Under the pieces are notes generated by a model. It had not been told where the DNA came from, made no database searches, and saw only the letters and a list, made by a program, of their open reading frames with translations. This document shows positions 35,265-46,118 of a stretch of DNA of 64,000 bases, piece after piece. Origin of the DNA: Mytilisepta virgata (Eukaryota; Mollusca; Bivalvia; Mytilida; Mytilidae); the NCBI GenBank assembly GCA_028015205.1, contig CM051519.1:92463539-92527538 (forward strand). Direction: 5' to 3'. A program made the translations under genes and the position numbers. The first letter of the stretch is position 1; each line of letters opens with the position of its first letter.

Positions 35265-37667
35265 ACTGGTTAATAAATGGTTGTATTGACCTTGTTCATG
35301 GTCCGAGGTTTGCTGTATTGGCCCAATAACAAGATAAATACAGAAACAACCATGTATCTTTATTAACTAACTAGTTTTCACAATGCATATTCTTCATGAA
35401 TTAATTTCTGAATCAACTCATTGAAAAATCGTAAGTATATTGGAAAATGTACATTCATTGAAAGATTGGAATTAGGGTAATGAAATCTATTTTTAGTCAG
35501 AGCTATAACTGAAAAATTACAGTCCCTGTAAAAATCTAGATATGCGTCATACAAACATTTCAGAGTTTTAGTATGTATTCCATATAAAGTCTAGAGAAAA
35601 TCGATTCACCTTATATAGACCGGTAAGAAGTCGGGTAATACAGCAAAAAAGCCGTATTGGTCGCGTTGTTCGATATTGGCCGAGGTAATGATTCTGTATT
35701 GAACGGACAGTTTTAGTCATATTGAAGCCAATAATACACTTTCAGAGTGAGTTAAAGCTGTGAGATCGTTGATTCAAGTCCGAATTGATAAACCCAGAAG
35801 GTCTATGAGTAAAAAAGGAACATCAGTCTTCAGCAACACCGACGCTGCCAAGACATTGTCCGCCATTCATGACAAATATGACAAATAAGTTGTTGTTCCT
35901 GCAGAAAAGGCCCTTAATAGCATCGTTTTTGTATGCAAAAGCTACTATATTCAATGCTTAATTAATGAACTAAGGATTGCTAGTTTACTTGGCAACCCTA
36001 CCTATAAAGCTACTACACTTTCAAAGGAAGAAATAACCGACAATCATAGATCGGTCTTATCGTCATTTGGTATTTCCATCAAAGATGATGATTGTGATCT
36101 TCCTACCTTGTATTGGATACCCAAGTTACATAAGTACAAAATAAAAATGGCAACAACAGAAAGACATACCTTGTCATGTTTTGGTGGGGTTCATGTTGTT
36201 CATATGTTTTTAGTTTTTAGTGCATGTATTGTTTTGGTCTTGCCTTCGTTGTTCTCAGGAGTTTGTCAGTTGTTACGATTTTTCTCTCCTTCGAATATCC
36301 CTTTGGTATTTCTTGACTTTGCTAATTGATTAATAAATTATATTACATAAATATCTAAATTACTTAATTTCTTGTAGATTGTAGATGGATTCCACTCTTA
36401 ACAAAAAAAAGGAAATAAATATAGTGTACAACAAATACAATTTTGGGTCGTTTTTGAATTCATTATTGAGTTTGAGAATTTAAAAGCGATTTTAAATGGA
36501 CAGAAACAAATATTAATTCATAGTGCATGTTATATCAAAATAAAAATGAATTAAAAAAGATGCCCAAGCTCAAACTTGCAAATCTTTCTCGTGTGCAAAG
36601 TTTACTTAAGTCCAATCATAATATAACAGGTTTGAAAAGATTCGTCAGTTCTGACTCAAAAGATATCCTTTATTAAAAGAATTCTTCCAAACAGCAGACG
36701 ACATCCTACATATTTACACTTTTCAATCTGACCAAATCACCACGTTCACTTAATAATATGACAGCTTATTCAAACTTTTTAACACGTCGATTTTGAATAT
36801 TCTTCTATACATTTTGAACAGAAATCATTTTAAAAGGCTTTAATAAGGGATAAAACATAAATATTGTAAATTTATACAAGGGATTATATTTGTGGACAAC
36901 GAAACGTGCTCATAAATTGTGATCTTAGGTCTATTGAAGAGTGCAAAACTTGGGATGTAATAACAGTAATGTATTTCAAGTTCAAATTTTAAGGTTAATT
37001 TATATCAATTCTACACCTATTTCGAAAACAGTTGGCATGTCATTTCATGCCATCGCTTTTTGATTGGTCATTAAACTTTGATACTACTATTTCAAGTGAA
37101 AAAAAATTTCTATCGTCAATATTTTTGTTGTTATATTTTGTAAGATTGTATATATGTAATTCAATTAAAACCATTTATATAACTATCTTTATTAATTAAC
37201 TAGTGTATTATTGGCTTCAATTCGACTAAAACTGTCCTTTCAATACAGAATCATTAACTCGGCCAATATCGAAAAACCCGGCCAATACAGATTTGGTAAG
37301 TCGATTTTCTCTAGATTTTAGTTTGAATGCATACGAAAACTCCAACATTTTTACATTATATCTAAATTTGTTCATGCTATGTGACCAAAGGTGGTTCAAA
37401 ATTGATAATTATAAAAATACCTTTCATAACCCTCATTCCAATCCTTCAGTGAATAAACTTAAGTATTTTCAACAACAAAAAAATCATACAGAATGTGCAT
37501 TGTGAAAACTAGTTAATCAATAAAGATATTATTACATGTTTTTTTCTGCATTGGCCTTGTTATTGGTCCTCGGCCAGCTGTATTGGCCTTCAGCTCCGCC
37601 TCAGGCCAATACAGCAAGCCTCGGACCAATATCAAGGCCAATACAGAAACAACCATGTAATAATATC
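35265..37667. mobile_element. Foldback element with ~470-bp inverted arms and a terminal hairpin
   Basis: The arms at about 35265-35740 and 37185-37667 are reverse complements: TAACTAACTAGTTTTCACAATGC against GCATTGTGAAAACTAGTTAA, and GACAGTTTTAGTC...GAAGCCAATAATACAC against its mirror at 37202-37235. The right end is a large hairpin (37525-37667, GATATTATTACATG ... CATGTAATAATATC with the TGTATTGGCC / GGCCAATACA core). In the left arm the hairpin has partly collapsed. The loop carries an RT retroelement relic and AT-rich filler, with no transposase ORF seen. Confidence 0.65.
35830..36330 (+). pseudogene. RT retroelement relic, internally deleted (N-terminal part joined to 3' tail)
   Basis: Readable peptides are VVVPAEKALNSIVFVCKSYY, YIQCLINELRIASLLGNPTYKATTLSKEE in pieces, and LPTLYWIPKLHKYK. 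The last resembles the PKLHK-type motif ahead of the palm domain in Penelope-like RTs. The sequence then jumps at about 36145 directly to the 3' tail (GGGGTTCATGTTGTTCATATG ... TATTTCTTGACTTTG). The catalytic core is missing, so it is non-functional. Confidence 0.6.
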
Positions 37668-37739
37668 ATATTATTACTGGAATTGTCTGTCAATGGCAAA
37701 TCTAAACTAGTGTTCAAACTGGGTTTTCAGAGATGCAAA

Positions 37740-40140
37740 GAGGTGTCGATATAAAAAGTGTAGCTGGTTTAAAATAAACTTTTATTTTATTTCATAATTA
37801 CCACTCTGTTTCAATCTTCATATACAATTTATTAATATATACTTTTAATACTAAATATTTCGAAATAAAGAGTTACATCTATGAAAAATAAGATATCTTA
37901 GCCTTATCTACCATATGTGGATTATGCGGGATTTTACCAGTGCCTTCATTTCTCAATAAAATTAACAAAAATTTCTGAATAATGTATTTAGCTTTGTTTC
38001 TCTGTTAAAGGAATCACAGTTTACATGAAAGTAGAAAACAAGAGTGTATTGGCTCTAAAAAAAATCTCGAGATTGACATTTAGCCTTCAATGACTGCTTC
38101 CATAAGGATCATATCTGGGCCAAAGAGCTAAAATTTGTGACATTTAGCTTGCCAACCTGGGAATATTTCAGGATTATTTGTTTTAAAATGTGGTAAATCT
38201 TTACATTGGTTTCATAAAAATAGTTGCTTGAACTTCTTAAGCAAAAAAAGATTTTAACACAATAACCTACTCTGAAACATGTATTAAAAAACTCAAAATG
38301 ACAAAAAAGCTAAAAATGTGGGAAATTGTGTATTAAATCAAAAGGTGACAATGACTACTAAAACTAAAAATAGTACTACATTTTTTTTATAAGTAACTTC
38401 ATTTTAATGAAAAGAACTAAACTCAACCAATTTTGTACCACTGGAGTGTCGTACAAGAGACTCTCCATATATTGCCAATTTTTATCTCTTAGAACCGAGA
38501 CAAGATATAATTCAAAGTGCATTCTATATTAAAATAAAATTCAATTAAAACATCACACCAGTTCAATTTGCAAATCTTTTTCATATTTCCTGTCATAATA
38601 TCAAAACAAAAAACAAATCTTCAGTGCTCACTCAAAATATTGGCAAATAAATCTCCTACTGTAGTAGAATTCTTAATGACAGCAGACGACAACTTGAATA
38701 TTGAACCTTTTCCATCATACTAAATCACCATTTTTACTTTTGACAGCTAATTCAAACATCTCATTTGAACATTCTACTATAAATTTAGAAAAGAAAGCAT
38801 TTACAAATGTACCGATGCTTTATATGGGACAAAAAATAAATATGGAATAAATATAGTACATTTACAGAGTAGATTATACTTTTGTATTAATTGTTGTCTT
38901 GGGTCAAATGTTGTTGTCGGCTGCCGTAGATGCAACTTCTGTAAATTTTACAAGCCTGGTGGTTTTTACTCAATAATTATATTATAAGGTAATTATTTCT
39001 GTACGTAAGCAGGTCCAAAATTGTAGTTTTCTCATGTTTTTAGAACGTTTGTCGTCAGAATAAAATTTCCATCGACAAAGCCGTACCTCTTTTCTGAATT
39101 AGCTGAGTTGGTATTCCTGTTTTTTAATCATTTTGGGTTTTGATGGTTGTACTTATTAATTGATCATTATATCTTTAACAAGATTTACAACATTTTGATC
39201 TCGAGCACTGTTGATAAGTTGTCAGTCAACCAAATTGCCATACAGTGCATCAAATTTATTTCGTTGTTTTGTGATACATTTTATTATTATTAATGCGTAT
39301 ACAATTTTTGGTTGTGTATTGTGCAATTCGTGTAATGAACGCCAACACATCATAAGGTTGACATAAAATTATTACAGGAAAAAGAATATTAAATACATCA
39401 CCTTTTATTATTAGTTGTATTTAAAAAACAGATGAGCGTTCAAATTGGAATAAAAACCAACAGACAATATTCAATTCATATAGTATTCAACGATACCGAT
39501 TGGCCACAGGTTTATAACCTCAAAACTAACAGATATTTAGATATTTTCACTTCCAAAAATAAATTTTGTCTAGGCCTCGTGCTACATTTTTCACCTTTAA
39601 GACTGTATAAAATGTTTTAAGGGTCTGGTCGTTTGACATAACAACAAATTATCACAAACATGTCAACAGTGGAGTTGTGACCTCGAAATCAACTTAAAAG
39701 AAGGCATATTCGATTCCGATATCAAATAACAAAGAAGGATTGGATTTACTACAATGTCGTTTTTCTCCCTGGCTTTTTCCACAAATAAACGTTTAAATGT
39801 ATAATATTTTAAAATTAGTTTTTTCTAAGATGTATAAAATTTGAAATATATTCCAAAAATCAAATTTAAAATGTACAGAAAACACACAGGAACTTTATGA
39901 ATTTGACCATGTTGAAATATTCTTTTAAACAGATAGCATTTTATAATTTCTGTAGGGACAATTTGTGCAATCATAGCTCAGATACCAAATTGTGTACGAA
40001 CGTATGAAGTTTTTTCGGACAATGCTATTGTTGTTATGATATTTCATTTTAAATCTCCATAAAATTCAATTTTCCTTAATATTGAATTGCATGAAAATAT
40101 GTCATCAGTTGCTCTATTAGTTGTAGTAAAATACTATTAA
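37740..40140. other. Spacer of unit C
   Basis: No gene. Segments homologous to the D and E spacers are visible: 38885-39060 (GTAGATGCAACTTCTGTAAA, cf. 44690 and 54605) and 39420-39500 (GCGTTCAAATTGGAATAAAA, cf. 48630 and 57945). A SINE-like segment at about 39617-39800 is uninterrupted here. The block at 39130-39260 (GATCTCGAGCACTGTTGATA) recurs at 62640-62770 in unit F but not in D or E. Confidence 0.55.
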
Positions 40141-40532
40141 TAGCTTGATATCGACTTGGAACTAACGTATGAAGTGTGTATTTTATTTCATTAATGGTTA
40201 AAAACTTTAGTGAAGATTAAAATACAAAAATAGATTATAAAATTGTCAACACTGTATCAAAACGAATGGATATGAAGTAAAAAGTCATCAAGACAACTTC
40301 CATCTCCAAAATTAACAGTCCAAAGATAGACATCCAATGGTAACCACGTGATCTTACGAGCGGGGAAACTTAACACAATGGCAAAACGAAACAGGGAAAC
40401 TCTACACCGTGGCAAAATAACACAGTGTATAAATCAGTGAAAATAATACTATGTTCACGTGAGTAAGAAATATAATACAGTGTAACGATAGTTATAAAAT
40501 TAATATATATATAGAAACACATACGTGAATAA

Positions 40533-40538
40533 TTTATT
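40533..40538 (-). terminator. Candidate polyadenylation signal of gene D
   Basis: TTTATT on plus reads AATAAA on minus, 82 bp past the stop. The position is conserved in gene E. Confidence 0.5.
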
Positions 40539-40619
40539 AAAGAATATAATATAAAAATATAAAATTTAAAACAATTCATTAAAGACAGCGGATAAAATGG
40601 ATTTTTAAGCCACAAATAG

Positions 40620-42255
40620 CTAAGATTTGTAATCGTTCTTAAGAGCCCTGCCACTACGACACACTTTACTGCATCCAACAGTAACGCAGTATTTGTTTGT
40701 TCCACACTCCTTGTGGGTCTCACATTGTATTTTACATCCACCTCCAACGACAGCAGATGATCCACCAACAATACCAGACGTTCTTATTGAACTTCCTGGG
40801 ATAACATCAACTCCTCTTATAAAACCACTACCAGATCTACCAGTAACAGCATCAACTGCATCAACTAGTCCGTCGCCTCTTACTCTTCCCACGGTTCTCA
40901 GAATTGCCTTGTCGGATATTCCTACATGTCCACCAACTAAACGTCCGCTTCCAGCGTGAATTTCAATTTCACATGTACTGCCACATTTATTGTGAACGCA
41001 TACATATCCAATAGCACACTGTTTGTCGGTATCACATTCATAATGGCAGCCAGTACCACCAGATGTATGTCCTAGAGAAGTTGCTCCTATTGACCCAGCC
41101 CTACCGGATCCTCCAATAACTCTGCGAGATCCTCTAATAATTAAGTCGTCACCACCAATGAAGCCATCAATGCCATCAGTACCTCCTATACCAGAGACGC
41201 GAGATACTTTTTGACCTAGTTTTCCGCTTTTCCCCACTATTCTTGGTAATCCTCCAATATCAACAGTCTCAATAACCCGTCGAGATCCCCCACCAATAAT
41301 ACTATCTGTACCACCTACTATAGCACCATGCAATAAGTCTTTGCCTCCACCTCCGGTTTTGATTACTCTTCTTGCTGACACTACATCAACTGTGTCTAAT
41401 CCCGGTTCTCTAAAACTATCTATGCTAGAAATTCTTCGGGATGTAGATCCGATGTCACCAACGACTCCCAAAACTGGTACTACGCAGTATGTTGCACATG
41501 GTCCGATGCTAGAACCGCAACATTTTTTGCTACCTGGGCAGTCGTAGTCACTTGAACAGTCCGAGCAAATACCTACTTCTCCTGCATTGAACGGGCATTT
41601 TCCTTTCTTAGATTTTGTTGTATATGCTACAGAACACAAACAAATGAAGATTTAGTGTTATAATATTTTTGTTTCATGTACGTTATTTTCAACGTACATC
41701 TAAACATGTTGCCTGACAAAAGTAATATTTAAGAGAATATTATATTCAGGTATTTCCGGGTGAAATTAAGAAGTTTGGAAAATTTTCTAATAGGTAAATT
41801 GGGATTATGCTAGTGATGATGATAGTTATACATAATATGTTTACTTTGCTTTATGTAAAGTTTCTAACTATAAATGAATTACGTCTGATTTCAAATAAAT
41901 TCTATGCGAATGAGGCTATATTTTGGAACTTTTTCAACCATCAAAATTACAAAAGTGGAAATTGAGAAATTCTTTGCGATAGCAACGTTTACCAATTTAT
42001 ATTTATTAAAAAATGAAGTTCGTTATGCAGACGTCTACTATTTCAATGCATTGTTTATATGAATATTTCAACAAATTAAATCTCATGAGTTCAAAACCAG
42101 AAATGTGGCAAATTAGACTCTTAGACTCTTGTTTAAATCCTGTTACGAAAATGTTTTATCAACATTATTTCATGTTTGACTGTATAACATGTTAGACGCT
42201 TACCTGCCAAAGATACTGTTACCAAGGATAAAAACAGGAGTTGGAACCTAACCAT
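40620..42255 (-). CDS. Gene D: secreted WAP-domain, glycine-rich protein with two six-Cys modules
   Basis: The exons are 42204-42255 (signal peptide MVRFQLLFLSLVTVSLA) and 40620-41626, joined in phase 1, giving 352 residues. The WAP domain spans 25-68, with cysteines at 28, 38, 41, 47, 53, 54, 61 and 65. The linker 69-210 is rich in Gly, Ile, Ser, Arg and Asp with repeated SRR(V/I) and GGDDLII motifs. The middle module has cysteines at 211, 215, 221, 227, 232 and 236. A second Gly/Ser linker follows, then the C-terminal module (315, 319, 325, 331, 336, 340) and the tail RSGRALKNDYKS. It is about 95 percent identical to E (about 17 differences over the large ORF). Small oddities are SARRV in place of SSRRV and one serine after the CC pair changed to glycine. 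Confidence 0.87.
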
Positions 42256-42990
42256 TCTGATGTTTTAACCTGTATTTCGTTTGTAATGTTATGCTGAAAT
42301 ATACATAGGAGAAGTATTAAATAACGAGTCTTTGCATTCTATATAAAACTTGTAATGACCGATGATTTGGCCATATATTTCAGAATATAATTAAAATTAA
42401 ATGATGAATGAAATCATACTTCTATTGCATATATATTGATGATAAACTCAAAATATTCTTGATAAAAAAATTATAAGAAAAGGTAAAATATAACAAAATG
42501 TTTAAATATAGTCTCTTTCGTAATTTCGGCTACATATTTTCGACCAAAACAATTTGGAAAAGAAAAAGAAATACTTAGTATCAATGCATTTTGTTACACC
42601 GTTTTCATTCTAAAACGCATAACAAGACAAGAGTTATTAAGACAAAGTATTTAACGGAAGAATTTCAGAATGTGTTCTCCCGTGAAAAGACATGGAATAA
42701 AATTCAGTCGTTTTAAATAGGATTAATGCATCTAATCGTTATCAAATACGTCAATTAATTCGGCATCGAAAATATTTGGTGAATGATAATAATGTCTCAG
42801 TAAGAATCAAAGTTTTGCAAATTTTATATCGCAGAATATGAGTACACAAAATTCGAACAATTTTTATCGAAAGTTTATGCGTTAACATCTAGCTTTAATT
42901 TTGGGCTGCAGATGAATACAAAATTATAGATATTTATATTTTAAATTACATTTGTTTAAATAAAAAACTAAAATAAATTCCGTGTCTTAC

Positions 42991-43053
42991 CTTTGTTACT
43001 TGTTTAATTATCTGTCTTTTGTGTTTGTAGAATGTTCAAAATTCTCTTTTATA
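42991..43053 (-). promoter_or_regulatory. Gene D TATA box and non-coding first exon
   Basis: TATAAAAGAG lies at 43044-43053, with exon end AACAAAG|GTAAGACACGG (last base 42991). The upstream conserved block has ATAAACAAGGAAATATACG and AAACCACAATTTGATAAATT, followed by AAAGGTTA instead of AAAGGTCA: the half-site has one change in this copy. Confidence 0.72.
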
Positions 43054-43809
43054 CCAATTGTTCTGCAGTTATTGCACCATAAACAAGGAAATATACGACA
43101 AACCACAATTTGATAAATTGCATAAACCTAATCATTAAAGGTTATATGTAAATTATTTATTTATCTAAGTTCAAACTCAGAAATCCAAACTGTTTCATGT
43201 TTTTATAGAATGCCTTTTGTGCAACGAAGCGAAATCTGTTTCCTGAACCAGTACATTATTGTGTATATCTGGAAAATTTGTTTTTGTATTACGCAAGTTG
43301 TGTAAAAAAAATAACAATAAATACGTTCTTATTTGTTTTAGTTGAATTAAACTTTAATATAATTCTGCGAACATTTGAAAGGACTAACTGAACACATTTG
43401 ACCTATGTATCACATTCATTAGGATGACATAAATATTATTACCGAAAAGAATATTACTTGCATTATCATATTATCTTATTTGCATTAAAAATAAGGATGC
43501 ATGTTCATTGGGAATAAAAACGAACATTCTTCAATCAATAACATCAGTCACAATAGTTAATTGTTCAACAAGAATTGGCGATTAACCACCAATTTAAAAA
43601 AATGTGGGTGTTATTCTTAGCATTTCCTACATAACTACATGTATCATACTTTTGTTCTTTTAGTCACAGTTCTAAACTTTAAATGTGAAAAAAGAAACGT
43701 TTTGTCTAGCTTTAACAGCCTCGTGCTTACATTTGTTATCGTATTGATTGTTCAAATTGTTCGGGGCTTCATTTAGCGCCCAATTCATCCAGTTATTTTT
43801 TTTTCAATC

Positions 43810-44230
43810 ATCACTTGCCTGTAAGCAGTGAAGTTCAATTACGATCTTAATTTAAAGGACTGCATTTTCTTGCCGAAGGTCATTGGCTCTATCCGGTACA
43901 TCTGAAGCCAAATTGGCAAGTCCTTACTGACACCATTTGTGAGGATATTCTAAATAGAAAATATTAATCCCTCGGTTCATCCAGTTTGGATGAAAAATGG
44001 ACTTGTCGTGTTGTGGGTGAGCAACATCTTTAGCACGAAAAGGACTCCTTATGGGCTAAAATTCTGCCGTTGCACCCGCCAAGTGGATAGGGAATAGCAC
44101 AACTTGTTTTTTCCCAATCTACAGTAAATTAATGAGTTTAAAATAATTTCTTTCCTCGACTAATAACAAACTGGTCGCTTCAACTTCTGTCTCGCGTCAA
44201 AAACATTTGGTGAAATCAAGCATAAAGATG
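43810..44230 (+). repeat. SINE relic in unit D
   Basis: This is a diverged SINE body (AGTTCAATTACGATCTTAAT, GAAGGTCATTGGCTCTATCC, AACTGGTCGCTTCAAC) aligned with 32880-33260 and 53700-54110. It was inherited through the unit duplication. Confidence 0.55.
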
Positions 44231-44905
44231 TGGAGAAAAATTCAAGATTGAATATTGGTGATCACACATGTGTGATGTTTGAAAGGAAAATTTTCACGTG
44301 CAACATTGAAATAGATTCATGGATCTGCAGGAGAAAATCATGTCCTGGATCCGAAGTTACCCATTCAGTTATATTCAGAACTTCAACACAGTGTTGTTCG
44401 ATGTAATTTTATCTGGTGTTTATAAGAATTTTGTTTCTTTAAACTTTGTTCATTGTTAGCTTTTAAACAAGAAGCAGAGAAGCTTAGGAAATCTAATTGA
44501 CATAGGTTTAGATCTATTCGAAACAACCAAAAAAAATAAGCTCATACAACAATAGAAAATGAGGGAAATAGATGGAAATAGTGAGCTGTCAAAAGGGGCA
44601 TAAAACGACTTAGATGTACAAAATGCACAAGCCGAACAAAACCAACTACATACCCGTTAAAAAGAATAATACTGTTGCGGCTTCTGTAGATGCAACTTTT
44701 GTAAAATTTTACAACCCTGGAGGTTTTTACTCAATAATTATATTATAAGGTCGTATGTAAATTATTTCTGTAATTCTAGCTTTCTCGTGGTTTTTAGAAC
44801 GTTACAATTTTTGTTTGTGTATTGCGCAAGTCGTGTAATAAAAAATACAATTAAAACCTTAAATATATACAAACTTTCAACAGTAAACATATTCGTATGT
44901 TTTTG

Positions 44906-44962
44906 TTTTTGTTTTTGTTTTTTTGTTTTTGTTTTCTTTTTTTTTTGGGGGGGGGGGGGGGG
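44906..44962 (+). repeat. T-rich tract followed by a 16-G run
   Basis: A TTTTTG-type tract leads into 16 consecutive G at 44947-44962. The paralogous site in unit E has 15 G at 54859-54873. It is simple-sequence DNA with G-quadruplex potential, and its length may be affected by assembly. Confidence 0.8.
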
Positions 44963-45724
44963 AGTTGTATTATTTTTTAATGTATTTCCTCGTAGATTTG
45001 TAAGCACTGGCTGAACATTACTGACCAATGCATAACACAACGCCAACATCTAAGATTTTCCATGATGAAAGATCAATGTTTCTACATATACATCGCTTCC
45101 CCAGAGGGTTATCACCACACTCATCAAATCAATAATGTTCAATTATTTCATAAACCGTTAAAATCCCCACCACTTAACTATATATATTTCCTTATTCCCC
45201 ATGGTAAGACGCACCAAGTGACACACACCTTGCTTCTCCAGGGGATTATCACAACTCTCATCAAAATGTTCAATTATCTCATAAATTTTCGACGGTCAAG
45301 CGCGATGTCATAATGTAGAAATGGCCCTGAGAGCGATGCGTATAAACAATACCGTGATTCCCCTTTAAATGATACATACGTGTACCTCATTACTCAAAGG
45401 GCGTCATTCTCGTCCCCTTAAACCAATTATCTTGAATTATATAAAATTAAAAATCTGTTAGAAATCCGACACCTAAACCGTATATTTTCTTAATTCCCAA
45501 GACAAGATGCATGAACCGATATATACATCATTTATCGGCCAAGGGTTCATCCCCTCCCCCTCCAATCATTAGTCTTTATTCTCTCGTAAACATTGAAATC
45601 CCTGCCCCTTATATTTTCTTTTCCCCAAATCTCAAATTTAAATGTACATACATGTATATTTTTGTTAACCCATTAAATGCATTTTAGCAGGTTATTTGCT
45701 CCTGGCTGGGATTACGACCGTCCA

Positions 45725-45808
45725 GTTGTTTTTGTTTTTGTTTTTGTTTTTTTGTTTTTTTTTTTTTTTGTTTTTTTTTTGTTTTGGTTTTTTTTTTTTT
45801 TTTTTTGT
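45725..45808 (+). repeat. Long T-rich tract
   Basis: Interrupted T tract (TTTTTG units, then near-pure T). The paralogous position in unit E, 55770-55814, is an uninterrupted T run. Confidence 0.8.
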
Positions 45809-46118
45809 AGGTGTTCGTGTTAAAAAGAAATTAAGAGTTGTCTTTCGTTATAGATAGAGCAACTCAAATATTTTTTTTATTATTTATGTAGTGTTTTATT
45901 TTATTTTCTGTCCTTACCGCATATTGTAGATTTAATATTATATTCATACGAGGAAGATATCAATGTATCAGACATAATATATAACAATAGATAATATTTC
46001 ATTTGCTTGGTCATAAATTAAAAAAACATATCTTGTGTTGCAATTGTATCTAAATATAATTCAAATTACACTGACTTGATGTTGGGACTACTTATCACGG
46101 CAGGTGAGAAGTCTTTTT

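Noticed and set aside
40370..40771. 133-codon minus-strand ORF overlapping the end of gene D (and 49955-50395 at gene E)
   Set aside because: It is a frame-shifted reading of the C-terminal coding sequence continuing into the 3' flank. The conserved cysteine module is in the other frame.
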